From: Isoetes taiwanensis
Lineage: Eukaryota; Streptophyta; Lycopodiopsida; Isoetales; Isoetaceae
DNA length: 64,000 nucleotides
Direction of reading: 5' to 3'
Assembly: GCA_021234155.1 (NCBI GenBank)
Contig: JAJEKV010000003.1
Location: 16,848,386 to 16,912,385, forward strand
Shown here in pieces: positions 1 to 11,017 of this stretch. Numbering within the stretch: position 1 is the first letter of the stretch; every line of letters begins with the position of its first letter. The notes below the pieces were generated by a model. The model was not told the origin of the DNA. It made no database searches and saw only the letters and a program-made list of their open reading frames with translations. Position numbers and translations under genes: made by a program.

Positions 1-2712
1 AGCCACCTTGGCATGTTGGAGCATAAGTGGCATGTTTGAGCCACTTTGGTGTGTTGAAGCCTAGGTGGCTTGTTGGAGCCCGCATGGCATGTTTGAGCCA
101 CCTTGGCATGTTTAAGCCTAGGTGACATGTTGGAGCTTATGTGGCACGTTTGAGCCACCTTAGCATGTTGGAGCCTAGGTGGCATGTTGTGAGCCACCTT
201 GGCATGTTGGAGCTTAGGTGGCATGTTGGAGCCCCCATGGCATGTTTGAGCTACCTTGGCATGTTTGAGCCTAGGTGGCATGTTGGAGCCTAGGTGACAT
301 GTTTCAGCCACCTTTGCATGTTGGAGTCCACGTGGCATGTTTGAGCTTAGGTGGCATGTTGGAGCCTAGGTGGCATGTTTGAGCCACCTTGGTGTGTTGG
401 AGCCTAGGTGTTATGTTGGAGCCCACATGGCATGTTTGAGACACCTTGGCATGTTGGAGCCTAGGTGGCATGTTGGAGCTCGTGTAGCATGTTTGAGCCA
501 CCGTGGCATGTTTGAGCCTAGGCGGCATGTTGGAGCCACCTTGGCATGTTTGAGCCTAGGTCGCATGTTGGAGCCTATGTGGCATGTTGGAGCCTAGGTG
601 GCATGTTGGAGACCATGGCATGTTTGAGCCTAGGTGGCATGTTGGAGCCTAGATGGCATGTTTGAGCCACCTTGGCATGTTGGAGCCACCTTGGCATGTT
701 GGAGCCTAGGTGGCATGTTGGAGCCTAGATGGCATATTTGAGCTCCTTGGCATGTTTGAGCCACCTTGGCATGTTGGATCCTAGGTGGCATGTTTGAGCC
801 ACCTTGGCATGCTTGAGCCTAGGTGGCATGTTGGAGCCAACCTTGGCATGTTGGAGCCTAGGTGGCGTGTTTGAGCCAGCTTGCATGTTGGAGCCTAGGT
901 GGCCTTGGAGCCCACGTGGCATGCTTGAGCCACCTTGGCATGTTTGAGCCACCTTGGCATGTTTAAGCCTAGGTGGCATGTTGGAGCCTACATGGCATGT
1001 TTGAGCCACCTTGGCATGTTGGAGCCTAGGTGGCATGTTTGAGCCACCTTGGTGTGTTGGAGCCTAGGTGGCATGTTGGAGCCCACGTGGCATGTTTGAG
1101 CCACCTTGGCATGTTGGAGCCTAGGTGGCATGTTGGAGCTCGCGTGGCATGTTTGAGCGACCTTGGCATGTTTTAGTCTAGGTGGCATGTTGGAGCCCGC
1201 GTGGCATGTTTGAGCCACCTTGGCATGTTTGATTGAGCCTAGGTGGCATGTTGGAGCCTAGGTGGCACATTTGAGCCACCTTGGCATGTTGGAGCCTAGG
1301 TGGCATGTTGTGAGCCACCTTGGCCTGTTGGAGCCTAGGTGGCATGTTTGAGTCACCTTGACATGTTTGAGCCACATTGGCGTGTTGGAGCCTAGGTGGC
1401 ATGTTGGAGCCCGCGTGGCATGTTTGAGCCACCTTGGCATGTTGGAGCCTAGGTGGTATGTTTGAGCCTAGGTGGCATGTTTGAGCCATCTTGGCATGCT
1501 TGAGCCTATGTCGCATGTTGGAGCCAAGGTGGCATGTTGGAGCCTTTGTGGCATGTTTGAGCCACCTTGGCATGTTGGAGCCGAGGTGGCATGTTGGAGC
1601 CACCTTGGCATGTTGGAGCCTCGGTGGTATGCTGGAGCCTAAGTGGCATGTTTGTGCCACTTTGGCATGTTGGAGCCTAGGTGGCATGTTGGAAACCACG
1701 CGACAAGTTTGAACCTCCTTGGCATGTTTGAGCCACCTTGGCATATTGGAGCCACCTTGACATATTGGAGCCTAGGTGGCATGTTTGAGCCACCTTGGCA
1801 TGTGGAAGCCTAGGTGACATGTTGGAGCCCACGTGCCATCTTTGAGCCACCTTGGCATGTTGGAGCCTAGGTGGCATTGGAGCCCACGTGGCATGTTTGA
1901 GCCACCTTAGCATGTTTAAACCTAGGTGGCATGTTGGAGCCTAGATGGCATGTTTGAGCCACCTTGGCATGTTGGAGACTAGGTGCATGTTTGAGCCACC
2001 TTGGTGTGTTGGAGCCTAGGTGGCATGTTGGTGCCCGCATGGCATGCTTGAGCCACCTTGGCATGTTTGAGTCTAGGTGGCATGTTGGAGCCTAGGTGGC
2101 ATGTTGGAGCCCGCGTGGCATGTTTGAGCCACTTTGGCATATTTGAACCACCTTGGCATGTTTAAGCCTAGGTGGCATGCTGGAGCCTGTATGGCACGTT
2201 TGAGCCACCTTAGCATGTTGGAGCCGAGGTGACATGTTGGAGCCCGTGGCATGTTTGAGCCACCTTGGCATGTTTGAGTCTAGGTGCATGTTGGAGCCTA
2301 GGTGGCACATTTGAGCCACCTTGGCATGTTGGAGCCTAGGTGGCACATTTGAGCCACCTTGGCATGTTGGAGCCTAGGTGGCATGTTGTGAGACACCTTG
2401 GCTTGTTGGAGCCTAGGTGGCATGTTGGAGCCAGTGTGGCATGTTTGAGCTACCTTGGCATGTTTGAGCCTAGGTGGCATGTTGGAGTCTAGGTGACATG
2501 TTTGAGCCACCTTGGCATGTTGGAGCCTAGGTGGTATGTTGGAGCCCACGTGGCATGTTTGAGCCACCTTGGCATGTTGGAGTCTAGGTTGCATGTTGGA
2601 GCCCACATGGCATGTTTGAGCCATCGTGGCATGTTGGGGCCCATGTGGCATATTTGAGCCACCTTGGCATGTTGGAGCCTACATGCCATGTTAGATTGAG
2701 TGTGGCATATTT
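1..2712. repeat. 19-bp minisatellite, about 140 units, truncated by window start
   Basis: The whole stretch is a tandem array with a 19-bp period. Three main unit types are seen: A (GAGCCACCTTGGCATGTTG), B (GAGCCTAGGTGGCATGTTG) and C (GAGCCCACGTGGCATGTTT, or GCGTGG in the core). They often run in the order C-A-B, giving a 57-bp trimer. Because 57 is divisible by three, long stop-free frames with a 19-residue protein periodicity arise on both strands; I regard these as by-products, not genes. The core of A (GCCACCTTGGC) is complementary to the core of B (GCCTAGGTGGC) at 10 of 11 positions, so adjacent A and B units can form stem-loops. The array decays towards 2700 and ends in unique sequence. 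Confidence 0.95.
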
Positions 2713-2959
2713 GAGTCCTTGAAGAAATGCCTATATGATGCCAAACCAGTGCCTATCTTTGGTTCTTCGTATCGTCGTGTCTTCTACAAGTTGCCAGGTG
2801 ATGGATGTCTTCAAGTTTCACGCTCTACAAGCTCACACACACACACATGTATGAAGTCAAATCCTAGTGAGTGTGTCAAGCATGCATACATCACTTCTAC
2901 CCCGCCATTTTGTGGCAGTAATGGCATGTGGACAACTTGGTCATACATGCATTCTTAGA
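2713..2959. other. Unique spacer with a short CA run
   Basis: This follows the minisatellite directly. It has a short (CA)n run near 2832-2846. A 79-codon open frame runs through it, but it has no recognisable domain and I do not call it a gene. Confidence 0.5.
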
Positions 2960-3200
2960 AAACCATAAAAAACCACACCTCAAAAAAACACTACCTTAAA
3001 AAATAACACCTTCAAAAAAAACATCCCTTCAAAAAACTATACCGCCCGAGAAAACAACACATCCTTAAAAAAGAGACTACATCTTCTTAAGAAACCACAT
3101 ATTCTTAAAAAAAAAAAATGGCTCCCTAAGAAAAACTACAGCACATCCATGAAAAACCACACCTCCATATAACTATGTGTAGGCTTTTTTTCAAATCTTC
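2960..3200. repeat. A/C-rich degenerate tandem repeat
   Basis: A run of short A-tracts alternates with CCACACCT / CACTACCTT / CATCCCTTC-like blocks roughly every 17-25 bp. It is degenerate and has no coding potential. It ends just before the truncated start of the first Ty3/gypsy element. Confidence 0.7.
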
Positions 3201-3460
3201 AAAAAAACAATCCTTGTTTTGTTTTTACTGTTGTTTTCAGCCGTGGACCAAATGTTGGGGTTGTGGGGGAATGCACCATTTCCAATGGCAAGAAAAAGGT
3301 AACATTATACAACAAGGTAGGTGCATTTGAGGCCCTAAATTTCATTGAAGAAGAGATGTTGTTGTCAAACCCATGTGGAGAATTTGAATTAAATGCAAAC
3401 AATCAAGTATCCAACTTGGAACTCCCCATTCAGCTAGCATTGCCTAAACAAGATATTTTT

Positions 3461-3914
3461 GCTTACTTATGCTTTGATGGTGGTGTTTCCAAGAGACTAA
3501 GTGTGGCCTCGGTTGCTTGCAAAAGTAGGCAGAATTTATCCTAATACCACCTCAAACATGGCAGAATACAAAGCCTTGATAGCAGATCTCCAAGAGGCAA
3601 AGAATTTGAATATTAATGAAATTGTTATTTTTGGAGATTTTCAACTTGTTTGCAGGCAAATATTGGGTGAGTATCAAGCTAAGAATGAAGACATGATCTT
3701 GCTTAGAGATGAAGCTATGCATGAATTAAAGAATTTCAAAACTTGGAGGCTCTGTCATGTGCCAAGGGAGCAGAATGGTGAGGCTGAAGTACTCTGCAAA
3801 AGTGTCCTTCTTGAACACTTAGCTGAAGGAACAATTCAGGAGGAAGAACTAGAGAAGAAAGACCTGCAACAACTCTATCCTATTCTGGTAATCAATGCTA
3901 GTGAAGAAAAATAG
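3461..3914 (+). pseudogene. Tat-1 extra RNase H (archaeal/RVT_3-like) domain, broken
   Basis: The domain reads CFDGGVSKRL (first catalytic Asp), frameshifts near 3510-3545, then NMAEYKAL (catalytic Glu) and IFGDFQLVC (catalytic Asp), followed by HVPREQNGEAEVL, where the fourth acidic position is Glu instead of the expected Asp. This D-E-D-D spacing is that of RNase HI-like folds of the RVT_3 kind. It lies upstream of the reverse transcriptase, unlike the native Ty3/gypsy RNase H. The following linker (LQQLYPILVINAS) leads to the reverse transcriptase, with an in-frame stop at 3912. Two other copies of the family in this window keep the same arrangement. Confidence 0.85.
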
Positions 3915-3918
3915 GTAA

Positions 3919-5005
3919 ATGGAATCAAAGAAAGGTTTAGACAGAGTTCTATATGTTGGATATTTGCTCAAAGAAGAAGATAACACCTTTGTCACTAATT
4001 TCTTTGATGATTGGAAGGATATTTTTGCTTGGGACTATGATGAACTGGTTGGTATTGATAGAAGTATTTGTGAGTTTGAGATAAAGATTAAAGAAGGTAT
4101 GAAACCTGTGGTACAAAAACTCAGAAGAATTAATGCATCCTTGCTAGGCCTAATTAAAGAGGAGTTGTATAAAATGAAGGATGCAATTGTGATTGCAGAA
4201 ATTGTGAACCCTGAATGGCTATCTTGCATTGTCCCTGTAGAAAAGAAAAATAAAACCGTCAGGATCTGCATTGACTATAGAGACCTAAATAAAGCTACCA
4301 TCAAAGATTGCTACCCTTTACCATTTTTAGAGGAAGTCTTGCATGTTGTTGCAGGTAATGACATATATTCTTTCTTGGATGGTTTCTCAAGTTTCAACCA
4401 AATAAGCATAAAGGAGGAGGATCAGCCAAAGACCTCATTCATTACACCATGGGGAACATTTGTCATGGATGCCCTTTGGACTAATGAATGCATCTGCAAC
4501 TTTCCAAAGAGCTATGGACACAATTTTCAAAGACATGCCTGCTAATGCTTTTTGTGTGCTTAAATCCAAAAAAAATGTGTTTTCTTGTGTTCAAAAAGAG
4601 AACTGCTTGGACATGTTGTGTCTACAAGAAGGCATTCAAGTGGCTGAAACTAAGGTTGAGGCTTTGGAAAAGTTAGCACCTCCCAAAACACTCAAACAGG
4701 TAAAAAGCTTTATGGGAATGACTAGTTTTTTGAGAATGTATGTCCCCCACTTCTCGCACACTATGAATCCAATTTCTAACCTCACAAAGGTTGGAAAGTT
4801 TTCCAAAAATGAAAGCAAGCATATTCTGGTTGATTGGAATGAAGAGTGTCAGGAATCTTTTGACAAAATCATTAATGCCATTGTTGCTTTACTACAAGAG
4901 GACCATGTTATTGCTTTTGCTAGCAAAATGTGGTCTGACATTGAGCTAAGATATCCTAGACTGGAAAAGAGTGCAGCAACTCTCATGTTTTTGATAGAGA
5001 GGTAG
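3919..5005 (+). pseudogene. Tat-1 reverse transcriptase and remnant native RNase H, frameshifted
   Basis: Palm and finger motifs are clear: FAWDYDELVGID, CIVPVEKKNK, CIDYRDLNKATIKDCYPLP, FLDGFSSFNQI, TSFITPWGTF. A frameshift near 4465 moves the reading to a second frame with MPFGLMNASATFQRAMD. The segment that should carry the FLDD catalytic pair is deleted: the reading jumps from NAFCV to LKSKKNVF near 4550. The thumb (KQVKSFMGMTSFLRMYVPHFS) follows. The native RNase H remnant is cut to ALLQEDHVIAFASKMWSD and the region around its first catalytic position is missing. No enzyme could be made from this copy. Confidence 0.9.
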
Positions 5006-5034
5006 GGATATTAAACAACCAAATTCAAGTTTTT

Positions 5035-6387
5035 ATGAGGCAAAATCCTTTCTCACTCCTTTTTGCAAAGAAACAACCTAAAGCAAAGTTGTGTAGATGG
5101 GCCTGTAAAGTTCAGACTTGTAATATTACTGTCAAAGTGGTTGATTTAGTGGAAAATCCCAGTGCATATCTGCCTTATATTCTATTTGAACACGAGGATC
5201 AAGATGGTTTGAATGATGTTGATTTTGTTACTAACTTGGTTACTTTTCATGCAAGAGACTTAGACTGGCAATGTGAGATCAGAAATTATCTTGTAAACAA
5301 TGAAGTGCCAAAGAATTTGAGCAGCAGTCAAGAAAGGAGATTTAAAGATAAGTGCAAAAAAATCAGGCTCATTGAGGATGTATTGTGCAAGGTTGACAAG
5401 GAGGGAGTATTGCTGAGATGTGTTGATGATGAAGAGGCTAGAATGATTATTGAAGCGTGCCATGAAGGAATATGTGGAGGACATTTTGCTGCTGATACAA
5501 CTGCAAAAAAAAAACTTGAGGTCATGGTATTTTTGGCCTACCCTTTTCAAAGACTGTTATAATGTTATAAAATGCTGCCATAAATGCCAAATCTTTGGTA
5601 GAAGAACCTTACAACCAGCTCCCCTCACTACTATAACCTCCCCTGGGCCTTTTGAAACATGGGGTTTAGATTTCATAGGCCCAATAGATCCACCTTCCTC
5701 AGCTCAACACCAATTTATACTTGTAGCCACAGATTACTTCATTAAGTGGGCTGAAGCAATTCCCTTGAGAGAAGCAAATGCCTATGCTACTGCAAGATTT
5801 CTCCATGAAAACATTTGTGCCAGATTTGGAATTCCTTTTAAGATTGTCTCTGATAGAGGAAGTCAGTTTATCAATCAAACAATTGTATTATTGCTAGCTA
5901 TCCTGAAGGTCAAACACACCAAAAGCTCTCTTATTACCCTCAAGGCAATGGTCAAGCAGAGTCAACCAACAAAGTTCTCAAGTCAATCCTGAAAAAGACT
6001 ATCAGCATTTCAAAGAAAGATTGGCACCTAAAACTCCATGATGCACTTTGGGCCTATAGAACCACAATTAAAGCATCCACAAAACACACACCTTTTAGTT
6101 TGGTTTATGGCATAGAGTCAGTAGTGCCTATTGAATTGGAATTTCCTTCACTCAGATTGGCATACCAGATAAATCTAGAAATGGATGAGGCTTTAAAGGA
6201 AAGATGTTTGAGATTGATGCAGCTTGAAGAGCACAGGTATGAGGCAGAGAATGCTGTTATGATCAGAAAGGCCAAGGACATTGCAGCTTTCAAAGCTGCT
6301 CACAAACTTCAAGGTACTCTGAAGACAGATGATCAAGCAGCAAGAAAAGGGGCTGGGAGACTAACTTGTTCTTTTAGTTTGGCATAA
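5035..6387 (+). pseudogene. Tat-1 integrase, frameshifted
   Basis: The N-terminal zinc module is split by a frameshift near 5510 (CHEGICGGHFAADTTAK, then KCCHKCQIF), giving the H-H-C-C pattern. The catalytic core shows GLDFIGPID, then [10 protein letters not shown] frameshift near 5930 hits the block that carries the catalytic Glu (QGNGQAEST-like in other copies). The C-terminal part ([22 protein letters not shown]) follows and ends early at 6387. No chromodomain is present, in keeping with the Tat/Athila branch, not chromoviruses. Confidence 0.88.
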
Positions 6388-6547
6388 TGTTGCCATGCTA
6401 TGGTAGCATCGAAGAGCAAGGCACATTTCTCATACTTAATGCTCACACTTTGATCTGAATTTAGAGACATAAGGAGAATTCATACTTGCACACTTTGAAG
6501 ACTTGAAGAGCAAGGTGAGGACATTTGACTAAGGTCACACAAGCAAT

Positions 6548-8739
6548 GCACCCTCAGGGGCATGAGGCACTGTGGGTGTACTCGATCAAGGGGGATCATG
6601 TACAAGGTAGCACTTGATCATGGGCAATGATAGGATCATCTTAAATGGTCCTTAAGCTCAAATACTTATGGGGCCATGATCGAGTGCAAGGTAGTAGGGT
6701 AACCTTGAGCTAGTAGTTCGGCTCAAGGAGGTAATTAGGGGGGTGGTCACCTAAAACCACAAACTTATTAACTAAACTAACGCAATGTGCTACTCGTGCA
6801 GGCCAGTGATAGGGGAGCATTGATGACGAGGGCATTATGTGGAGATGGGGAGCCATGATTTAGACTTAAATTATGAACCCTAATCACTTTTGTGATAACG
6901 TTTTGAATTATTACAATGAGTAAACTTGTTAAGGCTATATAATTTTGTATAGGTACAAATATAGCCTATACTACACGATAACTGTTTAATAGGACGTTGA
7001 TCATTTAAGTAAAGTCGAAGTTGTATGTTTATGTTGTTTTGCAGGATTGCTGTAGGTTCGTCACCTTAGCGTAATGCTGAGGACAACATTATCCTAAGGG
7101 GGGGAGAATGTGACGTTCCAGGGAAATATACAACATAAATACGTATATTTCTGGGTCCATCACTATACAAGTCTACCTTCGTAGCCTTGTATACCTTAGG
7201 AAGTGGCATGGGTGCATATCTAAGTTAAGTATATAACTTAGATAACCTTAGGATAAGGCCCATTTTCCATGTGGCCTTATCCTATTGGGCAGCCGCCATA
7301 CGGCCATGTCCCATTGGAGCCACGTGGCATCACATGTGGACCCTAACCTATATTAACCTAAATCCTAAACCTAGGCCTCTTTTTCTGGCCCCAACACCCT
7401 GGGAACCTTCTTCGCACTTGAAAATCCGTTTCGAACGTCGTTTGCTGTGGCATAGCCTAGTGCAGCAGCCCCCAGAGTGTGTGCACGATCTTGGAGCAAG
7501 TGCTACTTCGACCACTTCGAGGACCATGGAGATGCCAGAAATAGGAGGGAGCTCTTCGGGAGCAGGTATTTGGAGTAGAGTTCCTTGTAGTTCATCTTGA
7601 AGTTAGCACTCCAGACGAGTTAGTATTTCGTAGCTAGTAGAGCCATCCTAGAACCCTTATTCAACATCTTGAACCCTAATCAAGGAATCCTAACTATAAG
7701 CTAGATATGTATGATTAGGTTAGATGTTATTCTGTTGATTATCATGTTATGAAGTTATGTAATGATGGTTGATCATGTTTGCTCCTCTTGTATTGGGAAG
7801 AGGGGTAGAGACCTAGTAGCCATTATTTAGTAATGCTCCTAGTTAGACCCTTTAGTTCCTATTATATTGCGGCCTGTGCACAGGAACCCACCGGGCTACG
7901 GGGCTATGATATGACTCAGCACTACATAACGTGGCTAGAGGCGAGACGGAGGGAGGGTCCCTGCTGAGCGCGGCTACTGGGGACCCCATAGTGGGCTAGG
8001 CTTATGGCCGGTCACTTCGAGTGGGCCGGGCATGGGTCCAACACCTCCTGGGGCAATGGTGTCGCCCTACCTCTCAAGAGCTGCAGGTGATGGCCTGGCT
8101 CTTGTTTTGGGGGATTAAGTCGGGGATGAATCGTGTGTCGCCGTGATTCTCTAGCCGCCCGTGGAACCTCTAGACCCCGGGAGGGGGAGATGCAACTATT
8201 CTTGCCTCGACGGATCGGGGAGATACAACCCAGAGTAGTCTCGATGGGTGATGCCATGGGATTGCGTATCCGGAAGGCTAGTCATGCCAGAGCCCGATCT
8301 GCAAGGTGCGCACAGGAGGGGCGGATGGAGTGGTCAACCCTAGCCATTGTCTCAAGCCAGCCCCACCATTGTTATGATGCGGTCTGCTCTATCTTGACGC
8401 CTGGCCGTCAGTCTACTTTCCCCATGAGTTTGAGCTCGAGGTAGGGGCTCTCGTGTTTTATGGCATATATTTATCTCTGTTGTAGTTATGGACATGTGGA
8501 TGGGCTACCCTTCGAGGTAGTGGGACGTATTGCTATTGCTAGTACTGACGTTGTCATGCTTCCGCTGATATAGGAGCCCATATGGGAAAGATGCGCAAGA
8601 CACCTTCGTGTCCCCTTCCCGCACTAGGGGTACCCCAGAGTGGGGGATAGATGGAGGGCCCGTGCGGTCGAAGGACCGGATAGATGATTTCCTGCGAAGT
8701 GTACGGTCGGGCGCCGTATACTTTGTAGGGAGCGTCACA
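6548..8739 (+). mobile_element. 3' end and LTR of a chromovirus-type Ty3/gypsy element
   Basis: At 7095-7108 there is a polypurine tract (AAGGGGGGGAGAA), directly followed at 7109 by TGTGACGTTCC. The matching end, GGAGCGTCACA, closes at 8739, so 7109-8739 is a 1631-bp LTR with TGTGACG/CGTCACA termini. This pairing of a G-rich tract and TGTGACG ends is typical of Tekay/Del-like chromoviruses. The LTR is much more GC-rich than its neighbours. 6548-7108 is the non-coding 3' internal end; no pol sequence remains. On both sides the sequence is Tat LTR, but the two Tat parts do not meet cleanly: about 2 kb of Tat LTR is missing between them. Confidence 0.8.
7109..8739 (+). repeat. Chromovirus-type LTR
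   Basis: Bounded by TGTGACG at the left and CGTCACA at the right, next to the polypurine tract. Small open frames inside (for example 7271-7600 and 8133-8444) have no domain support. Confidence 0.78.
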
Positions 8740-9682
8740 ATTTGTGTGAATTACCTGACTGTATAACTTGTTTCATCTTGTGCCCAAGACATCGAGCTTG
8801 GGATTATTACTGCCTGCTGTGTGATCCTCAGCTGAATGAAAATCCGACCCTTGGTGACATATTTGTGAATATTTTCTGTTGCCTTTGTGTTTGGCATCAT
8901 GAGTGCATAACACTTGATCCTTGCATTTTAGCATAAAAAACGGGGATAGCAAAAGTGTTGCATGTAAGCAAATATAGTATAGGTTTATGTCAATTAAAGT
9001 ACTTGCATAATCCTCTGATAGAAATTTGAATTTGCACGACCAGATCATTACTCTACTCTCATCAGTCGATATTTACACCTAGCTTGAGTAATTTGCATCC
9101 TCTTACTTGCATAAGCATTGGCAGCATTGATATTACTTTAAAAAACAAAAAAAGTTTATTCAAGCATCAAGCAATTCAAGATTTGCCTGTTGTTCATAGT
9201 TTATGACAGTCTGTCAAGCAAAAAATCAAATTTCCAGAAAACTTTGCACATCTTTATGCAAAGAGCATGATCAACCATTGTGTGCAGACATACTAGAGAG
9301 GGATTCAAGCATCAAATCCCAAAAAGGAGCTGCCTTTATTGAGTTAGAAAATTTTACTCTCTGCCAGAGATATTGACCAAATTTTGACCTGGTCAAGAAT
9401 GCATTTTTGAGTGGCTTGCTCTAATCAAAATCTATTTGACTTCGTACCCAATATCCTTCAAGGTCTTGAGTAGCCTTATCATCAAAAATCATGAGTAAAC
9501 TCGCTCTGGTTTGCATCTGGCATCTATTCTTGCAAGGCAGATTTTTTTCTCTTTAGGGAAAGTGGTTCATAATCATTGTTTGAGCATTCTGCTTGGAACT
9601 TTTCACTCAGAGTGATTGCCTTAAGCAACCTGGAGGTTCTAAACCACTGAGGTTGAAGGTTTTGCCTGGAACACCTTCAACA
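8740..9682 (+). repeat. 3' part of Tat-2 5' LTR
   Basis: Closely matches 18760-19700 (the Tat-2 3' LTR), from GATTTGTGTGAATTAC-like sequence to the terminal CACCTTCAACA. The upstream part of the LTR has been replaced by the chromovirus-type fragment. Confidence 0.88.
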
Positions 9683-9685
9683 TTT

Positions 9686-9703
9686 TGGAGGTTCTACCAA
9701 GAT
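9686..9703 (+). other. Tat-2 primer binding site, tRNA-Gln-like
   Basis: TGGAGGTTCTACCAAGAT starts 3 bp after the LTR end. It would pair with a tRNA ending ...GGTAGAACCTCCA. From memory, plant tRNA-Gln ends in GGTGGAACCT plus CCA, which differs here mainly by a C-to-T change. The same site follows the Tat-3 5' LTR. Confidence 0.6.
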
Positions 9704-9724
9704 TATTTCCTGGAATTCGAACTC

Positions 9725-10980
9725 ATGGCTCCCAGGAGAACTAATGAAGCATCTGAGCATGCTGAAGCACAAGAAAATCATGAAGCCTCTGCTCCAGCAC
9801 CAGGAGTAAGTATACAAGCAAATACAGGTATGCCTTTCCATTACTTCGAGTTGAATGTGTCAATTCCTGTTCCTACTTTTGATCCAAGCATGAATGCTAA
9901 CAATTATCTGAAGACCTTTGAAGAGTACTATCAGGAATATGGACACAAGAAAGGTTGTAAGTTCTCTGAGTTTAAAAAGTGTTTCAAAAATGATGAGGTC
10001 AGGGCTTGGCTTGATTATGTTATGAGCTTAGGAGCTAATTCACGGGATGAATTAGTCAAGAAATTCTTGGCAAGATTTGGTAAACTATTAGATCCTCAGG
10101 ATTTGATTTTTGAGCTACAAACCTTTCATATTAAACGTGGTGAGACTGTGCATCAATATGTGGAGAGATTTAATCTTTATCTTGTTAAGTGTCAAATTAA
10201 CCAGGTTCCAAACCATACCTTACATCTTGTAGCATCATTTATCAAAGGTCTGAGCAGTAGACCAAGAGTACACAGGAAGATGCTCAAGATCCAAAACAAG
10301 AAGGGTTTGATACAATACATAAGGCTTTTACTAAGGCCACTAAAATTGTAGATATGATTTCTTACCTACCTGATGATATGCACTCACCTCATGACCCTTT
10401 CTTTCCAGATTATGAGCAGGAATATATGGGACTAGGACCTGTAACAGTCTATGTTGTCCAAAAGGAAAAAAAGAAGTCAAAAGTGGAGGATGTTGAAGGT
10501 CCTGTAGCAGATGTGAGAGCTGAAATAACCAAAGTATTTAAGGCCTTAGTTGAGGTGACCAAACAACTTCAAGAGATGAAGAACTCTAGACCTGAGAAAA
10601 GAATTTATCCACCTTGCGCTCACTGTTCAAGAAACACTCATTCCTCTGATTACTGCTGGTATAGGCCTTGTACAAAGTGTGGTAAAAGAGGGCATTTTGG
10701 TAAGGAATGCCCTGTATGTGCATTTTGCAAAGTAGTAGGACATTATGAGGATAGATGTAGTGTAAAAGAGTATTTTGCTAGGCAGGAAAAATCTAAGCTT
10801 AATGAGCAAAATGCTTCCATTAGATTTGTGCAGGAAATTGAAGAACAGGAGGAAATCATGGCTGTGCACACAAGAGGTATGAACAATGCAAAGGAGAAAG
10901 AGCCAACACAAGCCAATGAGGATGTCAATGTTGTAAGACACAGAGAAATCAAGCAAAACATGGTTGTATCTCCTCCCACT
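9725..10980 (+). pseudogene. Tat-2 gag with three CCHC zinc knuckles, one frameshift
   Basis: The likely start is the ATG at 9725 (MAPRRTNEASEH), soon after the primer site; an upstream in-frame ATG at 9593 lies in the LTR. The capsid part (FDPSMNANNYLKTFEEYY, DELVKKFLARFGKLLDPQDL, ETVHQYVERFN) resembles plant Ty3/gypsy gag. A frameshift near 10285 shifts reading to a second frame starting near 10354. Three consecutive C-x2-C-x4-H-x4-C knuckles are seen at about 10616-10780: CAHCSRNTHSSDYC, CTKCGKRGHFGKEC and CAFCKVVGHYEDRC. Plant Ty3/gypsy gag proteins usually carry one or two. A charged linker follows towards the protease. Confidence 0.85.
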
Positions 10981-11017
10981 GTTCAGAAATATTTGAAGAA
11001 AGATAAAGAAAGTGAGG

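Larger units (their letters stand above)
3265..6547 (+). mobile_element. Tat-1: 5'-truncated Ty3/gypsy (Tat-like) retrotransposon
   Basis: The element starts abruptly in the protease-to-RNase H linker (frame reading ECTISNGKKKVTLYN near 3270-3310), so the 5' LTR, gag and protease are missing. It then holds the extra RNase H, reverse transcriptase, a shortened vestigial RNase H and integrase, all with frameshifts or stops. A purine-rich tract lies near 6340-6362. The LTR begins at 6389 (TGTTGCCATGC) and runs only to about 6547, where chromovirus-type DNA takes over. The copy is dead: the reverse transcriptase FLDD segment is deleted and several frames are broken. Confidence 0.9.

Noticed and set aside
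304-2689. Long open frames with repeated MPPRLQHAKVAQTCH-type peptides
   Set aside because: They come from the 19-bp minisatellite (three units = 57 bp) and occur in several frames and both strands; no start context or non-repeat coding flank.
1-2712. CRISPR-like array
   Set aside because: Units are contiguous with no unique spacers, and the context is plant nuclear DNA.
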